A stretch of DNA of 64,000 nucleotides, taken from positions 1 to 64,000 of the forward strand of contig JAKCDC010000008.1 of assembly GCA_021838635.1 (NCBI GenBank), written 5' to 3'. Numbering within the stretch: position 1 is the stretch's first letter; every line of letters starts with the position of its first letter. Shown piece after piece: positions 17,132 to 26,373 of the stretch. The notes beneath the pieces were generated by a model. The model had not been told where the DNA came from, made no database searches, and saw only the letters and a list, made by a program, of their open reading frames with translations. Origin of the DNA: Pseudomonadota bacterium (GTDB lineage: Bacteria > Pseudomonadota > Gammaproteobacteria > Steroidobacterales > Steroidobacteraceae). A program made the translations under genes and the position numbers.

Positions 17132-18208
17132 ATGTCCGCACTGTTCGACTCGCTGCAGGTCGGCGAGCTACGGCTTCCCAATCGCATCGTCATGGCGCCG
17201 CTGACCCGCAGCCGCGCCGGCGAGCACCGCATCCCGAACGCGCTGATGTGCGAGTACTACCGGCAGCGCGCCGGCGCCGGCTTGATCATCTCGGAGGCGA
17301 CGGTGGTCACCCCGATGGGCGTCGGCTACGCCGACACGCCGGGCATCTGGTCGGATGAGCAGGTCGCCGGGTGGCGGCAGGTCACGCGGGCCGTGCATGC
17401 CGAGGGCGGACGGATCTTTCTGCAGCTCTGGCATGTCGGCCGAGTCTCGCACCCGCTATTCCTCGGCGGCGAACGGCCGGTCGCCCCCAGTGCGATAGCG
17501 CCCGAGGGGCACGTGAGCCTCGTGCGTCCGCACACCGCCTACGTGGTGCCCCGCGAACTGCCGAGCGCGGAGATTGCCGAGATCATCGCGGCCTTCGCGC
17601 GGGGCGCGGAAAATGCCGAACGCGCAGGTTTCGACGGCGTGGAGCTGCACGGGGCCAACGGCTACCTGCTCGACCAGTTTCTCCAGGACAGCGCCAACCG
17701 CCGCGACGATGCGTACGGCGGATCGATCGAGAACCGCGCCCGGCTCCTGCTCGAGGTGACGGATGCGGCCGCCGGCGTGTTCGGTCCCGGACGCGTAGGC
17801 GTGCATCTCGCACCTCGCGGCGATGCGCACTCCATGGGGGATTCCGATCGCGCCGCGACCTTCGGCTACGTCGTACGCGAACTGTCACGACGGCGGATCG
17901 CCTTCGTATTCGCGCGCGAGCATCCCGACGGCGAGCGCATCGGCCCGCAGCTGAAGCGAGCGTTCAGCGGCGTCTACATCGCCAACGAGAAACTCACCCG
18001 CGAGAGCGCCACCGGCCTGATCGAGCGGGGCGAGGCCGACGCGGTGGCCTTCGGCAAGCTGTTCATCGCAAACCCCGATCTGGTCGAGCGCCTGCGCACC
18101 GGTGCGCCGCTGAATGAGCCGCGGCCGGAATTCTTCTACGCCGGAGGCGCGGCCGGATACACCGATTATCCGGCGCTCGCCGACCCCCAAGGGCACCGCC
18201 GCCGGTAA
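17132..18208 (+). CDS. Old Yellow Enzyme family ene-reductase
   Basis: A 358-residue FMN-dependent TIM-barrel oxidoreductase of the NemA/xenobiotic reductase type, reducing activated C=C bonds, nitro compounds or quinone-like electrophiles with NAD(P)H. The motif HGANGYLLDQFLQ contains the substrate-binding pair His173 and Asn176. The active-site entry PLTRSRAG and the C-terminal flavin-phosphate region (ADAVAFGKLFIANPDLVERL) are present. The ATG at 17132 was chosen over an in-frame TTG at 17123; the ribosome site is weak. It begins 48 bases after the ArsR-type gene on the same strand and could share its transcript. Confidence 0.92.
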   Translation: MSALFDSLQVGELRLPNRIVMAPLTRSRAGEHRIPNALMCEYYRQRAGAGLIISEATVVTPMGVGYADTPGIWSDEQVAGWRQVTRAVHAEGGRIFLQLWHVGRVSHPLFLGGERPVAPSAIAPEGHVSLVRPHTAYVVPRELPSAEIAEIIAAFARGAENAERAGFDGVELHGANGYLLDQFLQDSANRRDDAYGGSIENRARLLLEVTDAAAGVFGPGRVGVHLAPRGDAHSMGDSDRAATFGYVVRELSRRRIAFVFAREHPDGERIGPQLKRAFSGVYIANEKLTRESATGLIERGEADAVAFGKLFIANPDLVERLRTGAPLNEPRPEFFYAGGAAGYTDYPALADPQGHRRR

Positions 18209-18214
18209 GGCCGC

Positions 18215-19030
18215 TCAGCCGCCGAAGCTGAAGCAGGAATAGGCTTTGCCGCCAATGCGGCCGCGGAACCGCGCCCGTCCCGGATCATCCCCGGCGGCGG
18301 CGGCGGCGACCATGAGCGGCATGAGATGCTCCTCACGCGGGTGACAGGCGCGCGCCTGCGGCGCGCGCTCCCAGGCGAGCAGCCGCGCACGCCGTTCAGC
18401 CGGATCGACCTGCACCGCCGTCTCGTTCAGCCACGCATCGAAGGCCTCCGAGCCGCCCTCCCCGCCGGCAAAGATCGCACGCAGATTGTGGTAGCTGCTG
18501 CCGCTGCCGATGATCAACACCCCGTCACTGCGCAGCGGCGCGAGCGCTGCGCCGAGGGCCCAGTGGCGCGCCGGATCCAGATCCGCCGTGAGCGAGAGCA
18601 TGAGCACGGGAATGTGTGCCGCCGGATCGATGATCAGCATCGGCACGAACACCCCGTGATCGAAGCCACGCTCGGCGTCGCTCGCCGTGCTGATCCCGGC
18701 GCCCTCCAGCACTCCACGCACCCGCGCGGCAAGCTCCGGGGCACCGGGCGCCGGATAATTCAGCTGATACGTATGCGGCGGAAAGCCGTAGTAATCAAAT
18801 AGCATCGAGGGCGCCGGGGCGCTCGCGACCGTCGGCACCGGCTCCTCCCAGTGCGCGCTCACCATGAGGATGGCGCGCGGCGGGGCCGGCAGACTCCCGA
18901 GCACACCCTCGAGGTAGACCCGCAGTCCCTCGTAGGCACGCGGGCCGAACGGCGCGGGGAATTCCATCCAGAAACACGGGCCACCCCCGTGGGTCAAATA
19001 GATCGTCGGCTGGCGCACAGAACTCTGCAC
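18215..19030 (-). CDS. LigB-type extradiol dioxygenase (4,5-DOPA dioxygenase/YgiD-like)
   Basis: A 271-residue class III ring-cleavage dioxygenase, the same length as E. coli YgiD. Metal-ligand histidines are seen in THGGG (His14), VSAHWE (His60), SSYHNL and HPREEHLMPL, plus the conserved GFDHGVFVPM. The family uses Fe(II) or Zn(II) and cleaves catechols such as L-DOPA in vitro; the natural substrate is generally unknown. The GTG at 19030 is preferred because AGGAG precedes it; an upstream GTG at 19057 has no ribosome site. The gene converges with the ene-reductase gene (6 bases between them) and is divergent from the metallo-hydrolase. Confidence 0.92.
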   Translation of the reverse strand: MQSSVRQPTIYLTHGGGPCFWMEFPAPFGPRAYEGLRVYLEGVLGSLPAPPRAILMVSAHWEEPVPTVASAPAPSMLFDYYGFPPHTYQLNYPAPGAPELAARVRGVLEGAGISTASDAERGFDHGVFVPMLIIDPAAHIPVLMLSLTADLDPARHWALGAALAPLRSDGVLIIGSGSSYHNLRAIFAGGEGGSEAFDAWLNETAVQVDPAERRARLLAWERAPQARACHPREEHLMPLMVAAAAAGDDPGRARFRGRIGGKAYSCFSFGG

Positions 19031-19069
19031 AGGAGCGCTCCTCGGAATCTCGTGCACTCATGCTAGCAT
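19031..19069. promoter_or_regulatory. Short divergent spacer with two perfect palindromes
   Basis: Only 48 bases separate the divergent dioxygenase and metallo-hydrolase genes. They contain AGGAGCGCTCCT (19031-19042), which also includes the dioxygenase ribosome site, and ATGCTAGCAT (19060-19069). Either may be a protein-binding site; no promoter boxes could be assigned. Confidence 0.35.
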
Positions 19070-19078
19070 CAGCGCGCG

Positions 19079-19957
19079 ATGAGTCACCAAGACGGCAGGT
19101 ATGCCGACGCACGGCGCAGCCCCCCGGTCCAGCCCGGGGTGCCGGTGCGTCTCTCGGCGCGGGTCTGGCGCCTGACCTGCGGCAATGCCGGGCTGATGAC
19201 CGGCCCGGGCACCAACAGCTATTTCGTCGGCGAGGGTGATCACTGGGCGCTGATCGACCCCGGTCCAGCGCAGTCGCGGCATTTGCTCGCGCTGCAAAAC
19301 GGCGCGCCCGGCCCGATCCGGCGCATCCTGGTGACCCATACTCACCCCGACCACTCCCCGGGCGCCGCGCCGCTGAAGCGCCTGACCGGCGCCGAACTGC
19401 TCGGGCGGGTAAGCGCACACCCGCACGGCCAGGACGGCTCCTTCCTCCCCGACCGGGAACTCACCGACGGGGAGCGCGTGACGCTCGGCCCGGGCACCGT
19501 GCTGAGAGTGCTGCACACGCCCGGCCATGCCTCGAACCACCTGTGCTACCTGCTCGAGGCCGAGGGACTGCTGTTCACCGGAGATCACATCATTCAGGGC
19601 TCGACCGTGCTGATCGATCCGCCGGACGGGGACATGCAGGCGTATATCGCCTCGCTGCAGCGGCTGCTGCGCGAGGATCTCACCGCGCTCGCTCCCGGAC
19701 ACGGTGAGCGGATCGATGAGCCGCACGAAGCGCTCTGTGCGCTCATTGCGCACCGCTTGAACCGCGAGGCGAAGGTGCTGGAGGCCCTGAGCGCGCAGCA
19801 GCCGGCCACGCTCGCCGAACTGTGCGCGGGCGCCTACGAGGACGTGGCGCCGACGCTGTGGGGACTCGCCGAGCGCTCCCTGCTCGCGCACCTGCTGAAG
19901 CTCGAGGCTGACGGGCGCGCCCTGCGGCACGGGGAACGCTGGCGCGCCGCCCCCTGA
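19079..19957 (+). CDS. Metallo-beta-lactamase-fold hydrolase (LACTB2-like)
   Basis: A 292-residue MBL-fold protein. The metal motif THTHPDHSPG is near residues 86-95, the second histidine is in TPGHASNHLCY, the bridging Asp in LLFTGDHIIQGS and the last His in LAPGHGE. A C-terminal helical domain follows (about 225-290), as in LACTB2-like members, which include endoribonucleases and thioester hydrolases. The substrate cannot be told from sequence. The ATG at 19079 has no strong ribosome site. The gene is divergent from the dioxygenase and ends 12 bases before the stop of the convergent RND gene. Confidence 0.9.
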   Translation: MSHQDGRYADARRSPPVQPGVPVRLSARVWRLTCGNAGLMTGPGTNSYFVGEGDHWALIDPGPAQSRHLLALQNGAPGPIRRILVTHTHPDHSPGAAPLKRLTGAELLGRVSAHPHGQDGSFLPDRELTDGERVTLGPGTVLRVLHTPGHASNHLCYLLEAEGLLFTGDHIIQGSTVLIDPPDGDMQAYIASLQRLLREDLTALAPGHGERIDEPHEALCALIAHRLNREAKVLEALSAQQPATLAELCAGAYEDVAPTLWGLAERSLLAHLLKLEADGRALRHGERWRAAP

Positions 19958-19969
19958 GGCGCGGCGCAC

Positions 19970-22900
19970 TCAGGCGGTGGCGCCCTCGTAGCGCTCCGTC
20001 AGCCACAACACCACCGGCATGACCAGCAGCACCAGCGGCAGCTGCACGATCGCCCCGGCGATGATCGCGATCGCGAGCGGTTGGAGCATCTGGTCGCCCG
20101 AACCGCTGATCGCCGCTGCGAGCGGCACCAGCGCCAGGATCATCGCCAGCGTGCTCATGGTGATCGGGCGCAGCCGATTCAGCGCCGCCTCATAGAGCGC
20201 CTCACGCCGCGGCATGCTGCGCGCGAGCGTCTGGTACTCCGAGACGTAGAAGATCGCCATTTCGGTCGAAATGCCGACGATCATCACCATGCCCATCATG
20301 GCGGTGATGTTCAGCTCCACCCGCGTCAGCCACAGCCCGACGAACACCGCGCCGGTGGAGATCAGCGCACTCAGCATGATCACCACCGGCGTGACGAACC
20401 GCTCGTAGAGGAACAGCAGCAAAATCAGCTCCGCGACCAACGCGGCGCCGAACACCCGGATCATGCCGTGCACGGCGAGCTGTTCCTGCTTGTACTGGCC
20501 GCCGAGGGTGTACATCACCCCGGGAGGCAGCAGACCGGGTTTGCTCAGCACCTGCTTGACGCCCGCGATGGTCGTACTCAATGCATAACCGCCGCCGATC
20601 TGCGCCGTCACCGCGACGATCTGCGCCAGGTTGTCGCGGGTGAGCTCAGGCTGACCGGCAACGAAGCGCACCGTGGCGACGCTGGCCAGTCGCAGCATCC
20701 GCCCATCGGGCGCGCGGATCGGCAGATCCCCGAGCTGGCTGCGGTAGATGCGCCGCTCCGGCGGACTCAGCCACAGGCGCACGCCGATGTCCTGCACGCT
20801 GCCGAGATAGCTCGTCACCACCGCACCGTGCAGGTAGTGATAGACCTGGTCGCGCACCTGCGCCACCGTGAGCCCCTCCATCGCGGCTGCGGCCGGATCG
20901 ACGTGGATGTCGAGCGCATCCCCGGCCGGCACCACCCCGTCGATGACCGAGGCCGGCTCGATCCCCGGCACGGCGCGGATCGCCTTGGCGACCCGCACCG
21001 CCACGGCACCGAGCACTGCCGGGTTCTTCGCGCTGAGGGAGATGACCACCGGCTGGCGCCGTCCGACCATGTCCCCGATCATGTCGCTCATCAGCTGATG
21101 GGTATCGAAATCGATGCCCGGCACGTCACGCGTGACCTTGCGGGTGATCTCATCCATCACCTTCCAGATGTTGGGCCGTTTCGAGGAGGAGATCAGGCGC
21201 ACGAAGAAATCGCCCTGATAGGCCTCGTTCAGATCTCCACCCAGACCCGCACCCGTGCGGCGCGAGTAGGTGTACACGTACGGGTCCTTGTGCAGGATGT
21301 ACTCGATCTCCTCGAGCTCGCGGTTCGTCTCGGTGAGCGAGGTACCCGGGGCCGCCTGGTAATCGAGGACGAAGCCGCCCTCGTCCATGCGCGGCAGAAA
21401 CCCGCTGCCGACGTTGAGGTAGGCGACGTATCCGACCAGCACCACCACCCCGAGCACCGGCACGAGCAGCACGGGCTTCTCGAACAGCCGGCTGAGTGCC
21501 TTGCCGTGCACGCGCTTCAGCCGCGTTTCCTTGCCATGGGAGGGATCGTGGAAGTTCCTGAAGTCGATCAGGCTCCGCGCCAGCAGCGGCACCGCGAAGG
21601 CGGTGAGGATCAGCGAGATGATCAGCGCCGAGGCCATGGTGAGGGAGAGGAACTTGAAGAACGCCCCGGTGATGCCGGAGAGAAACGCAAGCGGAATGAA
21701 GATGATGATCGTGGCCAGACTCGAGCCGAGCAGCGGCGCGAGAAACTCGCGCGCCGCGGTGAGCACGCTCTGCTGCGGCTTTTCCAGTCCGGGTACGCCG
21801 GCGCGCCGCGCAATGTGCTCGATCATGACGATGACATCGTCGATCAGCAGGCCGATCGCCGCGGCAATCCCGCCCAAGGTCATGATGTTGAAGGTCATGC
21901 CGAGCAGCGACAGCAGCAGCACGGTGATCAGCACCGACAGCGGCACCACCACCATCGCCACCATCGTGACTCGCCAGTTACGCAGGAACGCGAGCAGCAC
22001 CAGCGCGGCGAACACCAGACCGATCAGGATCGCCTCCTCGAGCGCGGCGATCGAGGAGCCGACCATCTGGGTCTGGTCGTACCACTTGTACAGGTGGATG
22101 GCCTTCGGCTGGGTCTTCATGAACGCCGAGAGGCGCTGCTTGACCTTGCGTGCCAGGCTGATCGAGTCTGCGTTGTCCTGCTGGTAGACGTCGAAGGTCA
22201 CCGCCGGCTTGCCGTTGTCATCGACCAGCAGCCACTGCGGCACCGTGCCCATCGTAATCTTGGCGATGTCCCCGAGGCGCACGATGCCGTTGGTCGCGGT
22301 GCGCAGCGCCACTCTGCGCACCGAGTGCAGCGATGTGAACGCATTGTTGTTGATCGCGAGGTACAACAGATCGTTGTCCTCCAGCCGCCCGACGGCCTGC
22401 ACGACGTTGGTCTGCGCGAGCGCCTGGGAGACCTGCGCGAGCGTCAGGCCGAAGGCGCGCAGCTTCTCCTCATTGACCGACACCTGCACCTCGGGGGTCT
22501 TCCCGCCGAGCACCCCGACGCGGCGCACGCCCGGAATGCCAGTGAGCAGCGGGGTGATCTCGTACTGCGCGAGCTGGCGCAACGCCGTCGGCGGCACGCT
22601 CTTGGAAATGAGCGCGTACGACACGAACGGCATGATGATGTTCGGACTCATCTGGATGATGTCGTAGCTGGTGCCCTTCGGCAGCGTCGGCAGTTCCTGG
22701 GCGAGCGCCGCGTCGACCGCGAGCAGCGCCTGATTCATGTTCGAGCCCCAGGGAAAATCGACGTAGATCTGCGCCGAGCCGCGCGAGGTGGTGGAGGTCA
22801 CGTTCTGCGCGCCGGGAATAGCGCGGGTGCTCTGCTCGAGCGGCTCGGTCACATCGACCAGCATCTGGCGCGCCGGCATGCTGCCGGTGCTCACTTCGAT

Positions 22901-23038
22901 CCGGATGCGCGGAAAGCTGGTCACCGGGAACAGCCCCACCGGCAGCGAGATGGCCGCGAACACCCCGGCGAGCGCGAGTGCAAAGGCAATCGTCAGGAGC
23001 GAGCGGCGGTGCCGCTCGACCCATTCGGAGAAGCTCAC
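19970..23038 (-). CDS. RND-family efflux permease, second system
   Basis: A 1,022-residue RND pump with twelve predicted helices and duplicated periplasmic loops. The N-terminal loop contains PVTSFPRIRIEVSTGSMPARQM. Helix 4 has a paired acidic motif GLLIDDVIVMIEH, without the single-Asp metal-transporter pattern, so a hydrophobic or organic substrate is more likely than a metal. The GTG start overlaps the stop of the adaptor gene (GTGA). It is the last gene of an operon encoding outer-membrane lipoprotein, adaptor and pump, divergent from a two-component system that may control it. It is clearly distinct in sequence from the RND protein of the sulfide operon. Confidence 0.93.
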   Translation of the reverse strand: MSFSEWVERHRRSLLTIAFALALAGVFAAISLPVGLFPVTSFPRIRIEVSTGSMPARQMLVDVTEPLEQSTRAIPGAQNVTSTTSRGSAQIYVDFPWGSNMNQALLAVDAALAQELPTLPKGTSYDIIQMSPNIIMPFVSYALISKSVPPTALRQLAQYEITPLLTGIPGVRRVGVLGGKTPEVQVSVNEEKLRAFGLTLAQVSQALAQTNVVQAVGRLEDNDLLYLAINNNAFTSLHSVRRVALRTATNGIVRLGDIAKITMGTVPQWLLVDDNGKPAVTFDVYQQDNADSISLARKVKQRLSAFMKTQPKAIHLYKWYDQTQMVGSSIAALEEAILIGLVFAALVLLAFLRNWRVTMVAMVVVPLSVLITVLLLSLLGMTFNIMTLGGIAAAIGLLIDDVIVMIEHIARRAGVPGLEKPQQSVLTAAREFLAPLLGSSLATIIIFIPLAFLSGITGAFFKFLSLTMASALIISLILTAFAVPLLARSLIDFRNFHDPSHGKETRLKRVHGKALSRLFEKPVLLVPVLGVVVLVGYVAYLNVGSGFLPRMDEGGFVLDYQAAPGTSLTETNRELEEIEYILHKDPYVYTYSRRTGAGLGGDLNEAYQGDFFVRLISSSKRPNIWKVMDEITRKVTRDVPGIDFDTHQLMSDMIGDMVGRRQPVVISLSAKNPAVLGAVAVRVAKAIRAVPGIEPASVIDGVVPAGDALDIHVDPAAAAMEGLTVAQVRDQVYHYLHGAVVTSYLGSVQDIGVRLWLSPPERRIYRSQLGDLPIRAPDGRMLRLASVATVRFVAGQPELTRDNLAQIVAVTAQIGGGYALSTTIAGVKQVLSKPGLLPPGVMYTLGGQYKQEQLAVHGMIRVFGAALVAELILLLFLYERFVTPVVIMLSALISTGAVFVGLWLTRVELNITAMMGMVMIVGISTEMAIFYVSEYQTLARSMPRREALYEAALNRLRPITMSTLAMILALVPLAAAISGSGDQMLQPLAIAIIAGAIVQLPLVLLVMPVVLWLTERYEGATA

Positions 23039-24093
23039 GGACTCGTCCCCGGCTCGCCGGACTTGGCGATGCGGATGTGCATGCCGTTCTCGAGTTGATA
23101 GTCCCCGGCCAGCACCACCGCGGCGCTCGGATCGAGCGCCCCGCTGATGATGTCCTGATCGTCGTATTCATCGAGCACGCGCACCGGCACCTTGTGCGCG
23201 ATGCCCTCGACCGCCTGAACGACGTAGGGCGCGCCGCGCTCGTTGACCAGCAGTGCCGCGTGCGGCACGAGAAAGCCCTTGACCTCAGCGGTCGTGATGC
23301 GCGCGCGCGCCACCTGCCCCGGGATGAACTTCCCGGCCGGCAGGGCGATCTGCACCGGCACCAGTCCGGTGTTGGGAATACTCGCCGCGCCGCTCATCGC
23401 GACACGGGCGCGCACCCAGTCGTCCGAGCCGGTGGCCTGTACCACCGCCGAGTCCCCCACCGCCATGCTGAACGCCTGCGAGGGCACCACGCCGGCGGCG
23501 AGCACCAGGTGATCCGGGGAGGCGAGCGTCAGCACCGGGGTGCCCATGTTCACGATCGTGCCGGTCAGTGCCGAGAGCGTCGTGATGACCGAGGCGAACG
23601 GTGCGCGCAGCACCTGCGGGCCACCGGCGCCGGTGGCCCGCAGCGCGGCGAGATTCGCTTGCGCGTCGAGCTGTGACTTCTCCGCCGCCGCCAACTGCTC
23701 GTTGGTCGCCAGATGCAGGCTGTAGAGCTTGCGGGTGCTGCGCACCAGCGCATGCGCCACCTTCAGCGAGGAGATCGCCTGGTGATAGGCCGCCGCCGAC
23801 TGCGGACTCGGCAGGATCTGCACGAGCTGCGCGCCGGCGACCACTCGCTGACCGACCCGCACATACACCGTACCGATAAGGCCGGACTCGGCGGCCATCA
23901 TTGCGAGTCCGCCGGTATTGCTCGGCTCGACCGTTCCGTACGCGACCACCACGTGCGGGAGGCTGCCGCTGCGCAGCGGCGTCAGCGTCACCAGCACGCT
24001 CGGGCTGGAAGTGTCGGCCGCCCACACCGGCTGCAGCAGCGCCGCGCCGCTGAGCGCAAGACAGAACACTCCGAAGATCATTCGGCGGATCAT
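23035..24093 (-). CDS. RND periplasmic adaptor, second system
   Basis: A 352-residue membrane-fusion protein with a Sec signal peptide (MIRRMIFGVFCLALSGAALL, cleavage near PVWA-AD) and no lipobox. It has the usual order of lipoyl half (MAAESGLIGTVYVRVGQRV), short helical hairpin, second lipoyl half (VLRAPFASVITTLSALTG), beta-barrel and membrane-proximal domains. The ATG at 24093 follows CGAGGA at good spacing; in-frame sequence further upstream lies inside the preceding gene. It is 10 bases after the outer-membrane gene and overlaps the pump gene by four bases. Confidence 0.92.
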   Translation of the reverse strand: MIRRMIFGVFCLALSGAALLQPVWAADTSSPSVLVTLTPLRSGSLPHVVVAYGTVEPSNTGGLAMMAAESGLIGTVYVRVGQRVVAGAQLVQILPSPQSAAAYHQAISSLKVAHALVRSTRKLYSLHLATNEQLAAAEKSQLDAQANLAALRATGAGGPQVLRAPFASVITTLSALTGTIVNMGTPVLTLASPDHLVLAAGVVPSQAFSMAVGDSAVVQATGSDDWVRARVAMSGAASIPNTGLVPVQIALPAGKFIPGQVARARITTAEVKGFLVPHAALLVNERGAPYVVQAVEGIAHKVPVRVLDEYDDQDIISGALDPSAAVVLAGDYQLENGMHIRIAKSGEPGTSP

Positions 24094-24103
24094 GGCGTCC
24101 TCG

Positions 24104-25531
24104 TTATATCTGGGCGACCGGGACGATGCGCACTTGCGGCAGTCCGAGTCCGAGCTCAAGGGTGAAGGCGATGCGCGCCTGGCCGAGCGTCCGCTCGAGC
24201 GTGTCGGCCTCGAGCCGCCGCGCAAGCGCGCCCGTCAGGTAATCGGCGAGCGCGCGCTCATCGAGATCCCCACGTCCATACGCGCGCTGGGCGGAGCGGG
24301 CGAGCCGCTGCGCGGCGAGTGCGGCGCGATGCGCCTGACGCACCGCGCGATGAAGCCGGCGGATCTGCACCGCAAGTGCGCGCACCGTGCCGACCGCGGC
24401 ATCGAGCCGCGCCTGGTACTGCGCATGCAGCACCAGCCGGGTGGCACGGGTGGCGGCAATCTGACCCTGATTGCGATTGAAGATCGGCAGATCGAGCTGG
24501 GCAGTCGGGCCACCGTTGCGGATATTGCCGTTGTCCTGGTCCCACTGCGCCCCGAGCACCAGGGCGGGGAATTGCCCAAGGATCGCAGTGCGCACGTTCT
24601 CGTCCGCCGAGTGATAGCCCATCTTCAGCGCTACCAGGTCCGGCCGGCGCTCAGGGAGCGAGGCGAGCAGCGGCGCGATGTGGCGCGGCAGCGCGACCGC
24701 CCGCGCAGCGGCGATCGGAAAACGCACGGTCGGCTCCAGACCGAGCAGCGCATCGAGCGCCTGCCAGGCGCGCAGCTGCGCCAGCGTCAGGTTGGCGAGC
24801 GTCTGATCGGCACCGGCCTTGGCCGCGAGGATCGGTGCGAGCGAGCGCATGTCCAGACTGCCGCTTGCCGCAGCGGCATGTGCCGCGCGGGCTTCCCGAT
24901 CGAGCAGCCGCGCCTCGCGGCGGCTGGCGCGCAGCGCGTCATGTCCCCAGTACAGATAGACCGCGAGCACACGCGCCTGCTGCGCCGTCTGCCACTCGCG
25001 CCACAGCAGGCCGGCGTCGACCTGCTCGAGCGCATCGTGGGCGGCCGCGACCCGGGTGTGGTAGGTGATGATGGACTGGACGTCCTCGGCGAGCGTGGCC
25101 GTCCAGGACGGCGCCACGCCGGCGCCGCCGAGCTGCGGCTCGTAGACCAGGCCCGCCACGGGATTGGGCAGCAGCGAGGCCTGCAGCAGACTCGCCTGGG
25201 CCGCGGCCAGATACCCGCTCTCGGTGCGCAGCGCCGGATCGTTCAGCACCGCGAGCAAGCCGATGTCGCCGGGCCGCAACGGCCGATTCACTCGGATGCG
25301 CCGCGGCGACGCGCCGGGCTGCAGCGGCGGCACCTCGGTACGCAGCGCGCTCAGTGCCCCGGCCAGATGCGCCTGGCGGGGCAGCGGCAGGGCATGGTAG
25401 GTGGCGCAGCCGCCGAGGAGCGCTGCCACAGCGAGTGCGCCGAGTCCGCCGAGCCGTGCCGGGAAGCGCCGGCCGCATCCGGCGCCGGTCGAGCAGGCCG
25501 CCGCGGGACCAGAACCGCCAATACGGTGCAT
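24104..25531 (-). CDS. NodT-like outer-membrane efflux lipoprotein, second system
   Basis: A 475-residue TolC/NodT-family outer-membrane factor. Its unusually long N-terminus (about 25 residues before the hydrophobic segment) leads to a lipobox LLGGC, making Cys42 the likely acylated residue. Two OEP helical repeats follow, with PNPVAGLVYEPQLGG and FPALVLGAQWDQDNGN in the strands of the barrel. The ATG at 25531 is the first plausible start with a GGA ribosome site. It is the first gene of the second tripartite operon, and a 161-base spacer separates it from the divergent response-regulator gene. Confidence 0.9.
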   Translation of the reverse strand: MHRIGGSGPAAACSTGAGCGRRFPARLGGLGALAVAALLGGCATYHALPLPRQAHLAGALSALRTEVPPLQPGASPRRIRVNRPLRPGDIGLLAVLNDPALRTESGYLAAAQASLLQASLLPNPVAGLVYEPQLGGAGVAPSWTATLAEDVQSIITYHTRVAAAHDALEQVDAGLLWREWQTAQQARVLAVYLYWGHDALRASRREARLLDREARAAHAAAASGSLDMRSLAPILAAKAGADQTLANLTLAQLRAWQALDALLGLEPTVRFPIAAARAVALPRHIAPLLASLPERRPDLVALKMGYHSADENVRTAILGQFPALVLGAQWDQDNGNIRNGGPTAQLDLPIFNRNQGQIAATRATRLVLHAQYQARLDAAVGTVRALAVQIRRLHRAVRQAHRAALAAQRLARSAQRAYGRGDLDERALADYLTGALARRLEADTLERTLGQARIAFTLELGLGLPQVRIVPVAQI

Positions 25532-25692
25532 CGCGATTTCCGTTTCTCCAGACCAAAACCCTACCGACCGACCCGCAGCGTGGCCGGCGCGGACACATTG
25601 CCAGTCATTGCTGACCAAGTCCTGACGAGCGCCGCAGGCCTCCGGCGCGGATAATGAGGCCAGACCCAACCCCTTTCCTCGACGCGAGTCCC

Positions 25693-26373
25693 ATGAGAAT
25701 ACTGCTGGTCGAAGACCACCAGGCGATCCGCGAGATGATCGCCGATCATCTGCGCGAGCGCGGCTTCGCGGTCGATGCCTTCGAGCGCGGTGAGCATGCG
25801 CTCGCCGGGGCCCGCGTCGCCCCGGTCGACGCGGTGGTCCTGGACCTCGGTCTGCCGGACATGGACGGCATGCAACTGCTCGGCGAGCTGCGCATGCTGC
25901 AGCCGCAGGTGCCGGCGGTGATCGTCACGGCGCGCGACGGCATGGAGGAGCGCCTGTTCGGACTGAACTCGGGAGCCGACGACTACATCGTCAAGCCGTT
26001 CAACCTGCTCGAGCTCGAGGCCCGCCTGCGCGCGGTGCTGCGGCGCGTCGGCAGCCGGCGCGAGACCCGCTACACGCTCGGGGAGATCACCTTCGACACC
26101 GTCACCCGCGAAGCGACGGTGCTCGGCAAGCCCCTCGATCTGACCCGCCGCGAAGCGGCGCTGCTGGAGGAACTGCTGCGGGTGCCCGGCCAGGTGATCA
26201 CCAAGGATCGGCTGGAGGATCGGTTGTACGCGCTGGAGGACGCCGGCAGCACCAATGCGCTGGAGGCTGCTGTCTCCCGTCTGCGCCGCAAGCTCGCCGG
26301 TGCGCAGGCCACCGCCTCGATCGAAACCAAGTGGGGCATCGGCTATCGCCTGGTTGAGGGTCCGGTGCCGTGA
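25693..26373 (+). CDS. OmpR/PhoB-family response regulator
   Basis: A 226-residue two-component regulator. The receiver domain (about 1-118) has the acidic pocket VEDH, phospho-acceptor Asp51 (AVVLDLGLPDMDG) and conserved Lys in IVKPFN. The winged-helix DNA-binding domain covers about 128-224 (LTRREAALLEELL, ETKWGIGYRL). The ATG at 25693 is followed directly by the canonical MRILLVEDH start of the family. It overlaps the kinase gene by four bases (GTGA). Because it is divergent from the RND/OMF operon, control of that efflux system is the simplest inference. Confidence 0.94.
   Translation: MRILLVEDHQAIREMIADHLRERGFAVDAFERGEHALAGARVAPVDAVVLDLGLPDMDGMQLLGELRMLQPQVPAVIVTARDGMEERLFGLNSGADDYIVKPFNLLELEARLRAVLRRVGSRRETRYTLGEITFDTVTREATVLGKPLDLTRREAALLEELLRVPGQVITKDRLEDRLYALEDAGSTNALEAAVSRLRRKLAGAQATASIETKWGIGYRLVEGPVP

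Noticed and set aside
19970-23038. Possible heavy-metal (CzcA/CusA) RND pump
   Set aside because: The helix-4 motif has a paired Asp-Asp as in drug pumps, and no metal-site methionines or cysteines stand out, so no metal role is assigned.
20081-23098. A plus-strand frame of about 1,005 codons
   Set aside because: Antisense to the second RND pump; composition and lack of motifs mark it as a by-product of codon bias.
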